Source of the DNA: Gammaproteobacteria bacterium
GTDB lineage: Bacteria > Pseudomonadota > Gammaproteobacteria > Coxiellales > Coxiellaceae
Direction of reading: 5' to 3'
DNA: 33,237 nt
NCBI GenBank assembly: GCA_026399315.1
Contig: JAPLRF010000038.1
Coordinates: 1 to 33,237 of the forward strand
Positions 7,287-15,051 of this stretch are shown one piece after another. Position 1 is the stretch's first letter; each line of letters begins with the position of its first letter. A program made the position numbers and the translations under genes. The notes beneath the pieces were generated by a model, which saw only the letters and a program-made list of their open reading frames with translations, made no database searches and had not been told where the DNA came from.

Positions 7287-8648
7287 ATGCTAAAAACGCG
7301 CTTTTGTCCCAGCCCAACAGGCTACGTGCATTTAGGTAATATTCGAACTGCTTTATTTTCTGCGTTATTAGCAAAACACCATGCTGGCTGTTTTTTGCTG
7401 CGCATTGAAGATACAGATAAACTCCGCTCTGATGACATTTATACGCAAGCGTTAATGGAAGATATGCGGTGGCTAGGCTTAGATTGGCAAGATGGTCCGT
7501 ATTATCAATCACAGCGTCAAGCGATTTACGATGGTTATTACGCACAATTAATCGCAAGCAAAAAAGCGTATTACTGTTTTTGCACGGAAGAACAATTGTC
7601 ATTGCAGCGCATATTACAACAAAAAGCGGGAAAGCCACCGCGTTATCCTGGTACCTGTTTGCATTTGAGCCACGAAGAAATCGAACAAAAGAAAGCGGCG
7701 GGATTAAAACCGACCCTGCGTTTTCATTTGCCCGAAAATGAAGTGATTACTTTTACGGACATGGTGCGGGGTGAACAACGGTTTAATTCAAATGACCTGG
7801 GTGATTTTGTAATCCGTCGTGGTGATGGCACAGCGCCTTTTATGTATTGTAATGCTATTGATGATGCCTTAATGGGGGTGACACATGTATTACGCGGGGA
7901 AGATCACTTAACGAACACGCCGCGGCAAATAGTTATTTTACAGGCCTTGGCATTGCCGGTGGCAACTTATGGCCATATTGCCTTGATTGTAGGACCCGAT
8001 GGCACGCCATTGTCTAAAAGACACGGCAGCCGCAGTGTTAAAGCCTTGCGCGAAGAAGGTTTTTTGCCGATGGCTATTGTGAATTATTTAGCGCGGTTGG
8101 GGCATTACTTTGGTCATGATCAATTTTTATCATTAACTGGATTGAGTGCAGAATTTAAAACAGAATCGCTTTCTAAATCACCTGCAAAATATAATGAACA
8201 ACAATTATTATTTTGGCAAACACAAGCGGTGATGCAACTTTCCGAAACCGATTTTTGGAATTGGGTTGGCGACATAAAAAACAGTGTGCCTGATAATAAA
8301 CGCAGCGATTTTATGTCAACAATAAAGCCCAATGTTCAATTTCCACAGGAAATTAAAATGTGGGCCGATGTTTTGTTTTCTGAAACAATTGAATTATCTG
8401 AAGAACAAAAAATTATTTTAGAAACTGCCGGTAAAAATTATTTTTCTGAAGCGTTAGTTGCTTTGGAAAAGTACGGTAAAGATGCAGAAAAAATGGTGAA
8501 TCATTTAAAAGAAACCTTAGGAATAAAGGGTAAGGAATTGTTTCAGCCGCTGCGTATTGCATTAACTGGGCATGAACATGGCCCTGATTTAGGGAAAATA
8601 TTTTTCTTGATGGATGATAAAATAATTCGATCGAGATTGAAGCAATAA
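7287..8648 (+). CDS. gltX: Glutamate--tRNA ligase
   Basis: Class I aminoacyl-tRNA synthetase charging tRNA-Glu (or tRNA-Gln if non-discriminating). The 453-residue protein has the Rossmann signature [11 protein letters not shown] (8-18; HLGN is the HIGH box), IEDTD (40-44), and a GluRS zinc site C97, C99, Y120, C124. [13 protein letters not shown] follows at 202-214, and the KMSKS-type loop LSKRHG is at 242-247. The region after about 300, the anticodon-binding helical part, is shorter and more divergent than in E. coli (471). The sequence [17 protein letters not shown] replaces the E. coli GSPTYNF segment, so this is probably the second GluRS type (gltX2-like) seen in Coxiella and relatives; that is recall, not tested. 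GAGGAA (7272-7277) is a good ribosome site. The glycosyltransferase follows after 9 bp. Confidence 0.95.
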   Translation: MLKTRFCPSPTGYVHLGNIRTALFSALLAKHHAGCFLLRIEDTDKLRSDDIYTQALMEDMRWLGLDWQDGPYYQSQRQAIYDGYYAQLIASKKAYYCFCTEEQLSLQRILQQKAGKPPRYPGTCLHLSHEEIEQKKAAGLKPTLRFHLPENEVITFTDMVRGEQRFNSNDLGDFVIRRGDGTAPFMYCNAIDDALMGVTHVLRGEDHLTNTPRQIVILQALALPVATYGHIALIVGPDGTPLSKRHGSRSVKALREEGFLPMAIVNYLARLGHYFGHDQFLSLTGLSAEFKTESLSKSPAKYNEQQLLFWQTQAVMQLSETDFWNWVGDIKNSVPDNKRSDFMSTIKPNVQFPQEIKMWADVLFSETIELSEEQKIILETAGKNYFSEALVALEKYGKDAEKMVNHLKETLGIKGKELFQPLRIALTGHEHGPDLGKIFFLMDDKIIRSRLKQ

Positions 8649-8657
8649 GGTAGCAAA

Positions 8658-9440
8658 ATGGAAAAAGTCATCATTATCATTCCAACCTATAATGAAATTA
8701 AAAATATTTCAGTTATTTTGGATGAGCTGAAAGTCGTTTTTTCGAAAATTAAAAATTACGACATGGGTGTGTTGATCTTTGATAGCAATTCTCCTGATAA
8801 AACAGCCGATATTGTTTTAGCGTATCAAAAAAACGCCCCTAATATTTATTTACAATCAGAAGAAAAAAAATCCGGATTGGGTAGTGCCTATAAAAAAGCC
8901 ATGCAATATGCCTGCGATGTATTAAAGGCAGACATTGTTTTTGAATTTGATGCGGATGGTTCACATCGTCCTGACTATTTGTTTTCGATGATGGAAGCGT
9001 TTACGCAAGGCGCTGATGTCGTAACGGGAAGCCGTTATGTTAAAGGCGGGTCAATTCCAAAAGATTGGGCCTTGAATAGAAAATTATTATCTGTTTTTGG
9101 AAATTGGGCAGCCCGCATAATATTAAACTTTAAAATAAAAGATTATACAACGGGGTTTCGCGGTACGCGCGTTTCCGCCTTGAAAAAAATTAATTTAGCG
9201 ACTATAAAATCGACAGGTTATGCCTATAAAATTCATTTAATGCGCTTGCTCTATTTATCAAAAGCGATAATAGTTGAACTTCCGATCGCTTTTGTTGATC
9301 GAACAGAAGGCGTGAGTAAATTACCTAAAAATAATGTGGCTGAGTCTTTGTTGTTGTTATTTTATTTGCGCTTTCAGTTTATAAAATACCGAATGAAAAC
9401 AAAGAAACAAGCAATGACGACGAGGAATGTTAAATGTTGA
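8658..9440 (+). CDS. Family 2 glycosyltransferase, polyprenol-phosphate mannosyltransferase-like
   Basis: Probably transfers a sugar from a nucleotide donor to polyprenyl phosphate at the cytoplasmic membrane face. The 260-residue protein is a single GT-A domain: IIIIPTYNEIKNI (5-17), FDSNSPDKT (41-49), the GLGSAYKKAM strand (73-82) and the metal-binding DADGSH (98-103). GSRYVKGGSIPKDW (124-137) and TTGFRG (164-169) follow. These are the hallmarks of dolichol-phosphate mannosyltransferase (DPM1)-like enzymes. There is no hydrophobic C-terminal anchor, so it would be a soluble or peripheral form; the C-terminus is basic (KYRMKTKKQ). An AAGG ribosome site precedes the ATG. The gene overlaps cysS by 7 bp, so the two are likely co-translated, although no functional link is evident. 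Acceptor and sugar cannot be read from the sequence. Confidence 0.85.
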   Translation: MEKVIIIIPTYNEIKNISVILDELKVVFSKIKNYDMGVLIFDSNSPDKTADIVLAYQKNAPNIYLQSEEKKSGLGSAYKKAMQYACDVLKADIVFEFDADGSHRPDYLFSMMEAFTQGADVVTGSRYVKGGSIPKDWALNRKLLSVFGNWAARIILNFKIKDYTTGFRGTRVSALKKINLATIKSTGYAYKIHLMRLLYLSKAIIVELPIAFVDRTEGVSKLPKNNVAESLLLLFYLRFQFIKYRMKTKKQAMTTRNVKC

Positions 9441-10807
9441 TTTACGATTCATTAAGTGCAGAAAAACGCGAATTTAAACCGATCACGCCCGGTGAAATCA
9501 AAATGTATGTCTGCGGTCAAACTGTTTATGACCTGTGTCATATTGGCCATGCGCGTTCAATGATCGTATTTGATATGGTCCTGCGTTACTTTCGTTCTCA
9601 ACATTATAAAGTGACTTTTGTGCGGAACATTACCGATATCGACGATAAAATTATCAAGCGTGCCAATGAAAATGGTGAAACCTGCGAAGCCTTAACGCAA
9701 CGCTTTATTGATTTAATGCATGAAGATGAAAAAGTATTGTGTTTGTCAGCGCCGACTCATGAACCTCGCGCTACTGAATTTGTCGCACCGATTATTGCGT
9801 TAATTGAAAAACTAATAGCAGAAAAAATGGCTTATATTGCTGGAAATGGCGATGTCTGTTTTTCAGTGAGGAAATTCCACGAATATGGAAAATTATCCAA
9901 ACGCGATATCGAAAAATTAATTTCAGGCGCACGCATTGATATTAATGAAGGTAAGAATGATCCTTTGGATTTTGTTGTTTGGAAATTAGCAAAGACTGGT
10001 GAGCCGCAATGGGAATCGCCATGGGGAAATGGCAGGCCTGGTTGGCATATTGAGTGTTCTGCGATGGCGCAAAGCATTTTGGGTCAGCCTTTTGATATTC
10101 ATGGCGGCGGCATGGATTTAAAATTTCCGCATCACGAAAATGAAATTGCACAATCCGAAGCCGCGTATCATTGCACTTTTGCCAATACCTGGATGCACGC
10201 CGGATTGTTAAATATCAACGGCGAAAAAATGTCAAAATCATTGAATAATTTTTTCACGATTCGAGATGTCTTGGCAAAACACAATGTAGAAGTGCTGCGT
10301 TACTTTATGCTGTCATCGCATTACCGTAGCCCGGTTGATTATTCTGATGAGAATATGGAAAAAGCAATGCAGGGCTTAACGCGACTTTACACGGCAATAA
10401 GGGGATTGATTGCTGACGGTGACGGTGACGGTGACGGCAACAATGCTTTCGTGTCAGCAATGAACGATGATTTTAATACTCCTGTTGCGATGTCTGCCTT
10501 ATTTGAAACAGCAAAAGAAATAAATATTTTACGTGAAGCAGGAAATACAGTCGACGCAGAAAAACGGGCATCGCAATTAAAAAAACACGGCGAAATATTT
10601 GGCATTTTGCAGATGGATCCCGAAGTATTTTTTCAAGGCGGTATGAGCGATGAATTTTCAGCGGAAGTTGAAAAATTAATCGCAGAAAGAACTGAGGCGA
10701 AAAAAAATAAAAATTATGCCGAAGCGGACCGTATTCGTGCCCAGCTGTCTTCAATGAATGTCATCATTGAAGACGCTGCTGGCGGTGTCACTTGGCGTAG
10801 GGCGTAA
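9434..10807 (+). CDS. cysS: Cysteine--tRNA ligase
   Basis: Class I synthetase that charges tRNA-Cys. The 457-residue length matches E. coli (461). Catalytic boxes are HIGH (36-39) and KMSKS (265-269). The zinc ligands C27, C208, H233 and E237 fall one residue before their E. coli counterparts. Other signatures are NITDIDDKI, GRPGWHIECSAM and IHGGGMDLKFPHHENE. Between the catalytic part and the C-terminal helical domain, a GACGGT hexamer repeat encodes a DGDGDGDG tract (about 328-335). The C-terminal part keeps ADRIRAQL. The start overlaps the upstream glycosyltransferase. It ends only 4 bp from the stop of the antiparallel secreted-protein gene. Confidence 0.97.
   Translation: MLIYDSLSAEKREFKPITPGEIKMYVCGQTVYDLCHIGHARSMIVFDMVLRYFRSQHYKVTFVRNITDIDDKIIKRANENGETCEALTQRFIDLMHEDEKVLCLSAPTHEPRATEFVAPIIALIEKLIAEKMAYIAGNGDVCFSVRKFHEYGKLSKRDIEKLISGARIDINEGKNDPLDFVVWKLAKTGEPQWESPWGNGRPGWHIECSAMAQSILGQPFDIHGGGMDLKFPHHENEIAQSEAAYHCTFANTWMHAGLLNINGEKMSKSLNNFFTIRDVLAKHNVEVLRYFMLSSHYRSPVDYSDENMEKAMQGLTRLYTAIRGLIADGDGDGDGNNAFVSAMNDDFNTPVAMSALFETAKEINILREAGNTVDAEKRASQLKKHGEIFGILQMDPEVFFQGGMSDEFSAEVEKLIAERTEAKKNKNYAEADRIRAQLSSMNVIIEDAAGGVTWRRA
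10415..10438 (+). repeat. Coding hexanucleotide microsatellite (GACGGT)x4 in cysS
   Basis: Three perfect GACGGT units plus a GACGGC fourth encode alternating Asp-Gly. Length changes would add or remove DG pairs without shifting the frame. It lies in a linker, so variation should be tolerated. Confidence 0.95.
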
Positions 10808-10811
10808 GCTG

Positions 10812-11441
10812 CTACCATTGATACGGCGGCTTAGCAGGGCAAGTTGGGTTTTTAGTGCCTGGTCCGCAAGTGACATTAGATGCGCAAGGGTAACTACCCC
10901 ATTGGCAGCCGCAGACAATCGGTGGTGTGGTAGCGCTGTTTAAGCTGACTGTGCACATGCCACTGTTCATTGATGCGGTGAGATTTGCGGTCCATGTTGG
11001 CGACTTAAGATTTGATCCGCATGAGCCGGCGGAATTTTGCGCGGTGCAAGTGCTGCCATCAGCGCTAATGGCGACCGTGATATGTCCGCATAGCTGATCA
11101 CATTGCCCGCCACCACTGGGGATTCTGGCTGAATTTATTTGCACACCTAACGTTGCTGATGAGCCATTGGCCACGTAAGTGGGGTAGCTATTGTTCGGCG
11201 TTACAGTAGCGCCACCGCTGCCATCACTGGATGTAAAAATGTTTATTGTCGGATTACCTGGCTTACCACCATTATCATAAACAGTCGCACCAATTTGGAT
11301 GGGAGCGATGTTATTCACGATCGTTATATTGTTAGCTGGAAGTGACGCAGCCACTTTGGGTGTTTCTGTACTCGCATAAGTATTGCTTGCTGCAAACATT
11401 GATCCCAGCACCCAGATTCCAAGCAAATTCAGGCGTTTCAT
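10812..11441 (-). CDS. Secreted cysteine-rich protein of unknown function
   Basis: I do not recognise this 209-residue protein. It begins with a classic Sec signal peptide: KR, then a hydrophobic core at 5-17, with likely cleavage after TYA at 23. The predicted mature part is rich in Gly, Ser, Thr, Asn and Pro and contains exactly ten cysteines, all in the C-terminal half. Six are spread over about 116-157 and the rest cluster in the last 40 residues (CGCQWGSYPC, then two more). An even number suggests disulphides in the periplasm or outside the cell. It is low in charge and has no membrane segment beyond the signal. GAGGG (11449-11453) is a well-placed ribosome site. It converges with cysS (4 bp gap) and diverges from the slipin gene. 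It looks richer in G+C than its neighbours by eye, so it may be acquired. Possible roles (adhesin, inhibitor, pilin-like) are guesses. Confidence 0.8.
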   Translation of the reverse strand: MKRLNLLGIWVLGSMFAASNTYASTETPKVAASLPANNITIVNNIAPIQIGATVYDNGGKPGNPTINIFTSSDGSGGATVTPNNSYPTYVANGSSATLGVQINSARIPSGGGQCDQLCGHITVAISADGSTCTAQNSAGSCGSNLKSPTWTANLTASMNSGMCTVSLNSATTPPIVCGCQWGSYPCASNVTCGPGTKNPTCPAKPPYQW

Positions 11442-11497
11442 ATCAATACCCTCATGTTTATATTAATTAGATTCACTGTAGACTATGTTTTGCACTT

Positions 11498-11526
11498 TTG
11501 TCGATCATTTTAAAATTTGTGATATA
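11498..11526 (+). promoter_or_regulatory. Possible promoter of the slipin-efflux gene group
   Basis: TTGTCG (11498-11503) and GATATA (11521-11526) are separated by 17 bp in an AT-rich spacer upstream of the slipin ATG. Match quality is moderate. The same 110 bp spacer must also hold the promoter of the divergent secreted-protein gene. Confidence 0.35.
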
Positions 11527-11551
11527 TTCATTACTTTTCCTGGAGAAAATC

Positions 11552-12295
11552 ATGGACATGACGGTTTACATTATTGCTATTGCAGTGGCGATTGTTTTAT
11601 TCAGCGCAATAAATGTGTTGAAAGAATATGAACGTGGCGTGATTTTCACGCTGGGTCGATTTACAAGTGTCAAAGGCCCTGGCTTAATTTTGGTTATTCC
11701 CGTATTTCAGCAAATGACACGCGTTCAGTTGCGAACCGTTGTGATGGACGTGCCAAATCAAGATTTGATTACGCGTGATAACGTGTCAGTGCGTGTGAGT
11801 GCGGTTGTTTACTTTCGCGTAGTGGATCCTGAAAAGGCGATCATTCAAGTGGAAGATTATTATGAAGCGACCAGTCAATTGGCGCAAACCACCTTGCGTT
11901 CGGTGTTAGGGCAGCATGAGTTGGATGATTTGTTAGCAGAACGCGATAAATTAAATAAAGATCTCCAAGCGATTCTCGAAGTGTCGGCAGATAATTGGGG
12001 TATTAAAATTATGAATGTCGAAATGAAACGGGTTGATTTAGATGAAAGCATGGTGCGTGCGATAGCAGCACAGGCTGAAGCGGAACGAGAACGTCGCGCA
12101 AAAGTGATTAACGCGGAAGGCGAATTGCAGGCATCTTATAAATTACAAGAAGCAGCCGGGGTCTTGTCGCAGCAACCCGCAGCAATCCAGTTGCGTTACA
12201 TGCAAACCTTGATCGATATTGCCGGCGATAAAACAGCGACCATTGTTTTCCCCTTGCCAATGGAATTTATGGATGCGTTCTTCCGTAAGAAATAG
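11552..12295 (+). CDS. Slipin / stomatin-like SPFH membrane protein
   Basis: SPFH (band 7) proteins form oligomeric membrane-microdomain scaffolds. From ATG 11552 (247 residues) there is one N-terminal hydrophobic anchor (4-22). The slipin signature [13 protein letters not shown] (25-37) and GPGLILVIP (42-50) follow. The SPFH core then has [17 protein letters not shown] and [21 protein letters not shown] charged coiled coil ([20 protein letters not shown]) and the C-terminal [13 protein letters not shown] complete it. TGGAG (11541-11545) precedes this ATG; the longer reading from 11498 would add an unlikely hydrophobic extension. No NfeD-type partner lies next to it, although bacterial slipins are commonly paired with one. 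Only 20 bp separate it from the efflux lipoprotein gene, so it may be co-transcribed with the pump. Confidence 0.92.
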   Translation: MDMTVYIIAIAVAIVLFSAINVLKEYERGVIFTLGRFTSVKGPGLILVIPVFQQMTRVQLRTVVMDVPNQDLITRDNVSVRVSAVVYFRVVDPEKAIIQVEDYYEATSQLAQTTLRSVLGQHELDDLLAERDKLNKDLQAILEVSADNWGIKIMNVEMKRVDLDESMVRAIAAQAEAERERRAKVINAEGELQASYKLQEAAGVLSQQPAAIQLRYMQTLIDIAGDKTATIVFPLPMEFMDAFFRKK

Positions 12296-12315
12296 TAGAG
12301 TATCAGTTTGATCCC

Positions 12316-13902
12316 ATGAACAAGGAAGTTTCATTGACCCGTCTTCGCCACTTGTTATTAGAAATTGTTTGTTTATCTGGCGTGACGTCATTGATGTTAA
12401 CGGGCTGCGCTGTCGGCCCGGATTTCCACCAACAAGCAAAACCACAAACAAAAAAATACACAAAGTTACCGCTTCCACACAAAACAATTAATACTCCTCA
12501 AAATTCAAATGCGGGTAAAGCACAACAATTTGTTAATGGCAGCGATTTGCAAGGCGACTGGTGGCGCATTTTCCACTCCAGTCAATTAAATGCGCTGGTT
12601 GCGCAAGGTTTACTTAATAATCAAAATTTGGCAGCAGCAAAAGCCGCCTTGCGTGAAGCCAATGATACGCTCTATGCACAAGCGGGCGGGTTGTTATTAC
12701 CGCATGTGGATATGTCGGGTATTGGAGAAGCAGCGCAAACATCAGGGCTCGCTTATGGTGTTAATAGCACGCCGTCCGTTTTTAATGTGTATAACACCAA
12801 TTTCCAGGCAACGTATTTATTGGATATTTGGGGTGCATCACGACGCCAAGTGGAAGCGTATGCTGCCCAAGCAGATTATCAGCGCTATGAAATGCTGGGG
12901 GTATATTTAACGCTGACCACCAATATTGTGACAACCTCTATCACCATCGCCTCATTACAAGAACAGATCAAAGCCACGATAAATTTAATTTCTGAGCAAC
13001 AAAAAGTATGGGAGATAACAAAAAAACAATTGGCGGCAGGGGGGGTGAGTGTTGAAAATGTATTAACACAACAAACCTTATTAGCGCAAACACAGGCAAC
13101 ATTGCCACCCTTACAAAAATCACTGAGTGAAGAGCAGCATGCATTAACGGTGTTAGTCGGCAAAGAAACAAGTGATGCGAAGCCATTATCACTGTCATTA
13201 AATAAAATAACATTGCCGAAAAACCTGCCCCTTAGCTTGCCTTCTTCGATGGTGGTGCAACGTCCCGATATTCAAGCATCAGAAGCATTGTTACATGTTA
13301 CAAGTGCGCAAGTAGGGGTCGCGACAGCCAATTTATTACCACAAATAACATTGAGTGCAGCGACGGGTTGGTTATCAACGACCACAACAGATTTTTTCAG
13401 CTCAGCCAATCAAACATGGAATTACGGCATGAATTTAATGCAGCCGTTATTTCACGGAGGTCAATTGATTATGCAGCGTAAAGCTGCCATTGAAGCCTTA
13501 AATCAAGCGCGCGCACAGTATGAGCAAACCGTATTACAAGCATTTAAAAATGTAGCGGATGCATTACGTGCTATTCAATATGATGCAGATGAATTCAACA
13601 AACAAACACATGCTGAAAAAACCGCCTACGAAACTTTTTATCTAACGCAAAAACAATATCAGGTCGGCGGACAAAATTATTTATCCGTGTTGCAAGCAGA
13701 AGAAAAATATCAGCAAACAGTGATATCAACGATTAAGGCGCAGGCAGCACGTTATGCCGACACCGCAGCATTGTATCAATCCTTGGGCGGCGGCTGGTGG
13801 CATAATCCATTCATTAGTCACTACGATATCAATAAATTAAAATTGGGCAGTCAGTTCCAGTTGCCGCAGCTTCAATTGCCGCAACCCGGCAGTAAAAATT
13901 AA
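12316..13902 (+). CDS. RND efflux outer-membrane lipoprotein (NodT/OprM-like, TolC family)
   Basis: Forms the trimeric outer-membrane channel of a tripartite efflux pump. The N-terminus has a lipoprotein signal ending in LMLTGC with the lipidated Cys at 31, followed by AVGPDFHQQ, which is typical of the CAVGPDY start of NodT-family factors. Two outer-membrane-efflux repeats follow. The first has GDWWRIFHSSQLNALVAQGLLNNQNL and the second RPDIQASEALLHVTSAQVGVATANLLPQ. The C-terminal coil ends QYQVGGQNYLSVLQAEE. ATG 12316 has no good ribosome site, whereas an in-frame TTG at 12334 follows AAGGAAG and would give a compact 25-residue lipoprotein signal; it may be the real start. The MFP gene begins 18 bp after the stop. 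Confidence 0.93.
   Translation: MNKEVSLTRLRHLLLEIVCLSGVTSLMLTGCAVGPDFHQQAKPQTKKYTKLPLPHKTINTPQNSNAGKAQQFVNGSDLQGDWWRIFHSSQLNALVAQGLLNNQNLAAAKAALREANDTLYAQAGGLLLPHVDMSGIGEAAQTSGLAYGVNSTPSVFNVYNTNFQATYLLDIWGASRRQVEAYAAQADYQRYEMLGVYLTLTTNIVTTSITIASLQEQIKATINLISEQQKVWEITKKQLAAGGVSVENVLTQQTLLAQTQATLPPLQKSLSEEQHALTVLVGKETSDAKPLSLSLNKITLPKNLPLSLPSSMVVQRPDIQASEALLHVTSAQVGVATANLLPQITLSAATGWLSTTTTDFFSSANQTWNYGMNLMQPLFHGGQLIMQRKAAIEALNQARAQYEQTVLQAFKNVADALRAIQYDADEFNKQTHAEKTAYETFYLTQKQYQVGGQNYLSVLQAEEKYQQTVISTIKAQAARYADTAALYQSLGGGWWHNPFISHYDINKLKLGSQFQLPQLQLPQPGSKN
12322..12328 (+). promoter_or_regulatory. Ribosome-binding site that favours a TTG start for the efflux lipoprotein
   Basis: AAGGAAG ends five bases before an in-frame TTG (12334). 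It lies inside the reading frame if ATG 12316 is used. The slipin-proximal ATG lacks any purine-rich site at a proper distance. Confidence 0.4.
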
Positions 13903-13920
13903 ACATAGGATTCATTGCAA

Positions 13921-15051
13921 ATGAAAAAACCGATGGCCATTATCTTAATTTGTCTCGCTGCATTTTTTGCCGCAATTGTTGCGTTTAAGCAATTTATTCA
14001 TTACGAGCAAAAGAAATTTTCGACACAATTTAGAAATCCTATTATCACAATCAGCGCTACGTCGGCCGTATCATCACAATGGAATGACAATATTAATGTA
14101 GTAGGCAGTACCCGCACTGTAAAAGGCGTCAATGTGACAACAGAACTGGCTGGTATGATTACCGAAATTGATTTTACGCCGGGGGCGGATGTTAAAAAAG
14201 GGGATGTGTTAGTTAGGTTGGATATAGCGCCGGATGTTGCTAAATTGCATGAATTACAAGCGCAAGCATCACTGGATAAAATTACTTATAATCGCGATAA
14301 AATTCAATATGGTTTTGGTGCTGTTAGTAAAGAACAGCTAGATACTGATCTTGCTAATATGCAAAGCACGGCCGCTACTGTTGAAGAACAAAAAGCGACG
14401 ATTGATAAAAAAATCATACGCGCGCCGTTTACCGGAAAGTTGGGCATTTCGGCAGTGAATCCTGGTCAATTTATTGATAGTGGTGCCACTGTTGTCAATC
14501 TGGAAACACTGGATCCAATTTATGTTGATTTCTATTTACCGCAACAACAAATTCAAGATGCGTCAGTTGGCCTAACGGTTCAAGTAACAGCAGATCGCTT
14601 GCCAGGAAAAATTTTTTCCGGAAAAATCACAACGATTAATCCCATTGTAGACACGGATGTGCGTAACGTCGAGGTAGAAGCAACCCTGCCTAACCCAAAT
14701 GAAGTGTTATTGCCGGGTATGTTTACGAATGTGACATTTAATGTCGGCAAACCACAAGCCTATATTACGCTGCCTGTGATGGCCGTTACCTTTAATCCCT
14801 ATGGTTCATTGGTTTATCTGCTGAAAAAAACAAATCAACTGCATGACGGCAAACCCGTGTGGCAAGCAGAACAACAATTTGTGGATACAGGTGAATCACG
14901 CGGCAATCAAATTTCTATTTTAAAAGGCGTTAAGGCGGGTGATGTCGTGGTGACATCAGGGCAACTTAAATTAAAAAATGACAGCTTGGTTGTCATTAAT
15001 AATAGTGTTGTACCATCAAATGATGCTAACCCCAAGGTGGCTGAGCGATAA
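13921..15051 (+). CDS. RND efflux periplasmic adaptor (membrane fusion protein)
   Basis: Links the inner-membrane pump to the outer-membrane channel. From ATG 13921 the 376-residue protein has an uncleaved-type N-terminal membrane anchor (4-22). A lipoyl half-motif follows (GMITEIDFTPGADVKKGDVLVRLD), then a short alpha-hairpin with KITYNRDKIQYGFGAVSKEQLDTD. The second lipoyl half is RAPFTGKLGISAVNPGQFI, after which come the beta-barrel and membrane-proximal domains (LPGMFTNVTFNV; GVKAGDVVVTSGQLKLKN). The pattern is that of the MexE/MdtA-like HlyD branch. The ATG is preferred over TTG 13915, with AGGA about 11 bases upstream. The stop overlaps the pump ATG (TAATG), so the two are translationally coupled. 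Confidence 0.95.
   Translation: MKKPMAIILICLAAFFAAIVAFKQFIHYEQKKFSTQFRNPIITISATSAVSSQWNDNINVVGSTRTVKGVNVTTELAGMITEIDFTPGADVKKGDVLVRLDIAPDVAKLHELQAQASLDKITYNRDKIQYGFGAVSKEQLDTDLANMQSTAATVEEQKATIDKKIIRAPFTGKLGISAVNPGQFIDSGATVVNLETLDPIYVDFYLPQQQIQDASVGLTVQVTADRLPGKIFSGKITTINPIVDTDVRNVEVEATLPNPNEVLLPGMFTNVTFNVGKPQAYITLPVMAVTFNPYGSLVYLLKKTNQLHDGKPVWQAEQQFVDTGESRGNQISILKGVKAGDVVVTSGQLKLKNDSLVVINNSVVPSNDANPKVAER

Noticed and set aside
10811..10812. Terminator between cysS and the antiparallel secreted-protein gene
   Set aside because: Only four bases (10808-10811) separate the stop codons, with no room for a hairpin and U-tract.
12143..12487. 114-residue minus-strand ORF across the slipin/efflux junction
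   Set aside because: It overlaps two well-supported genes and contains no recognisable domain.
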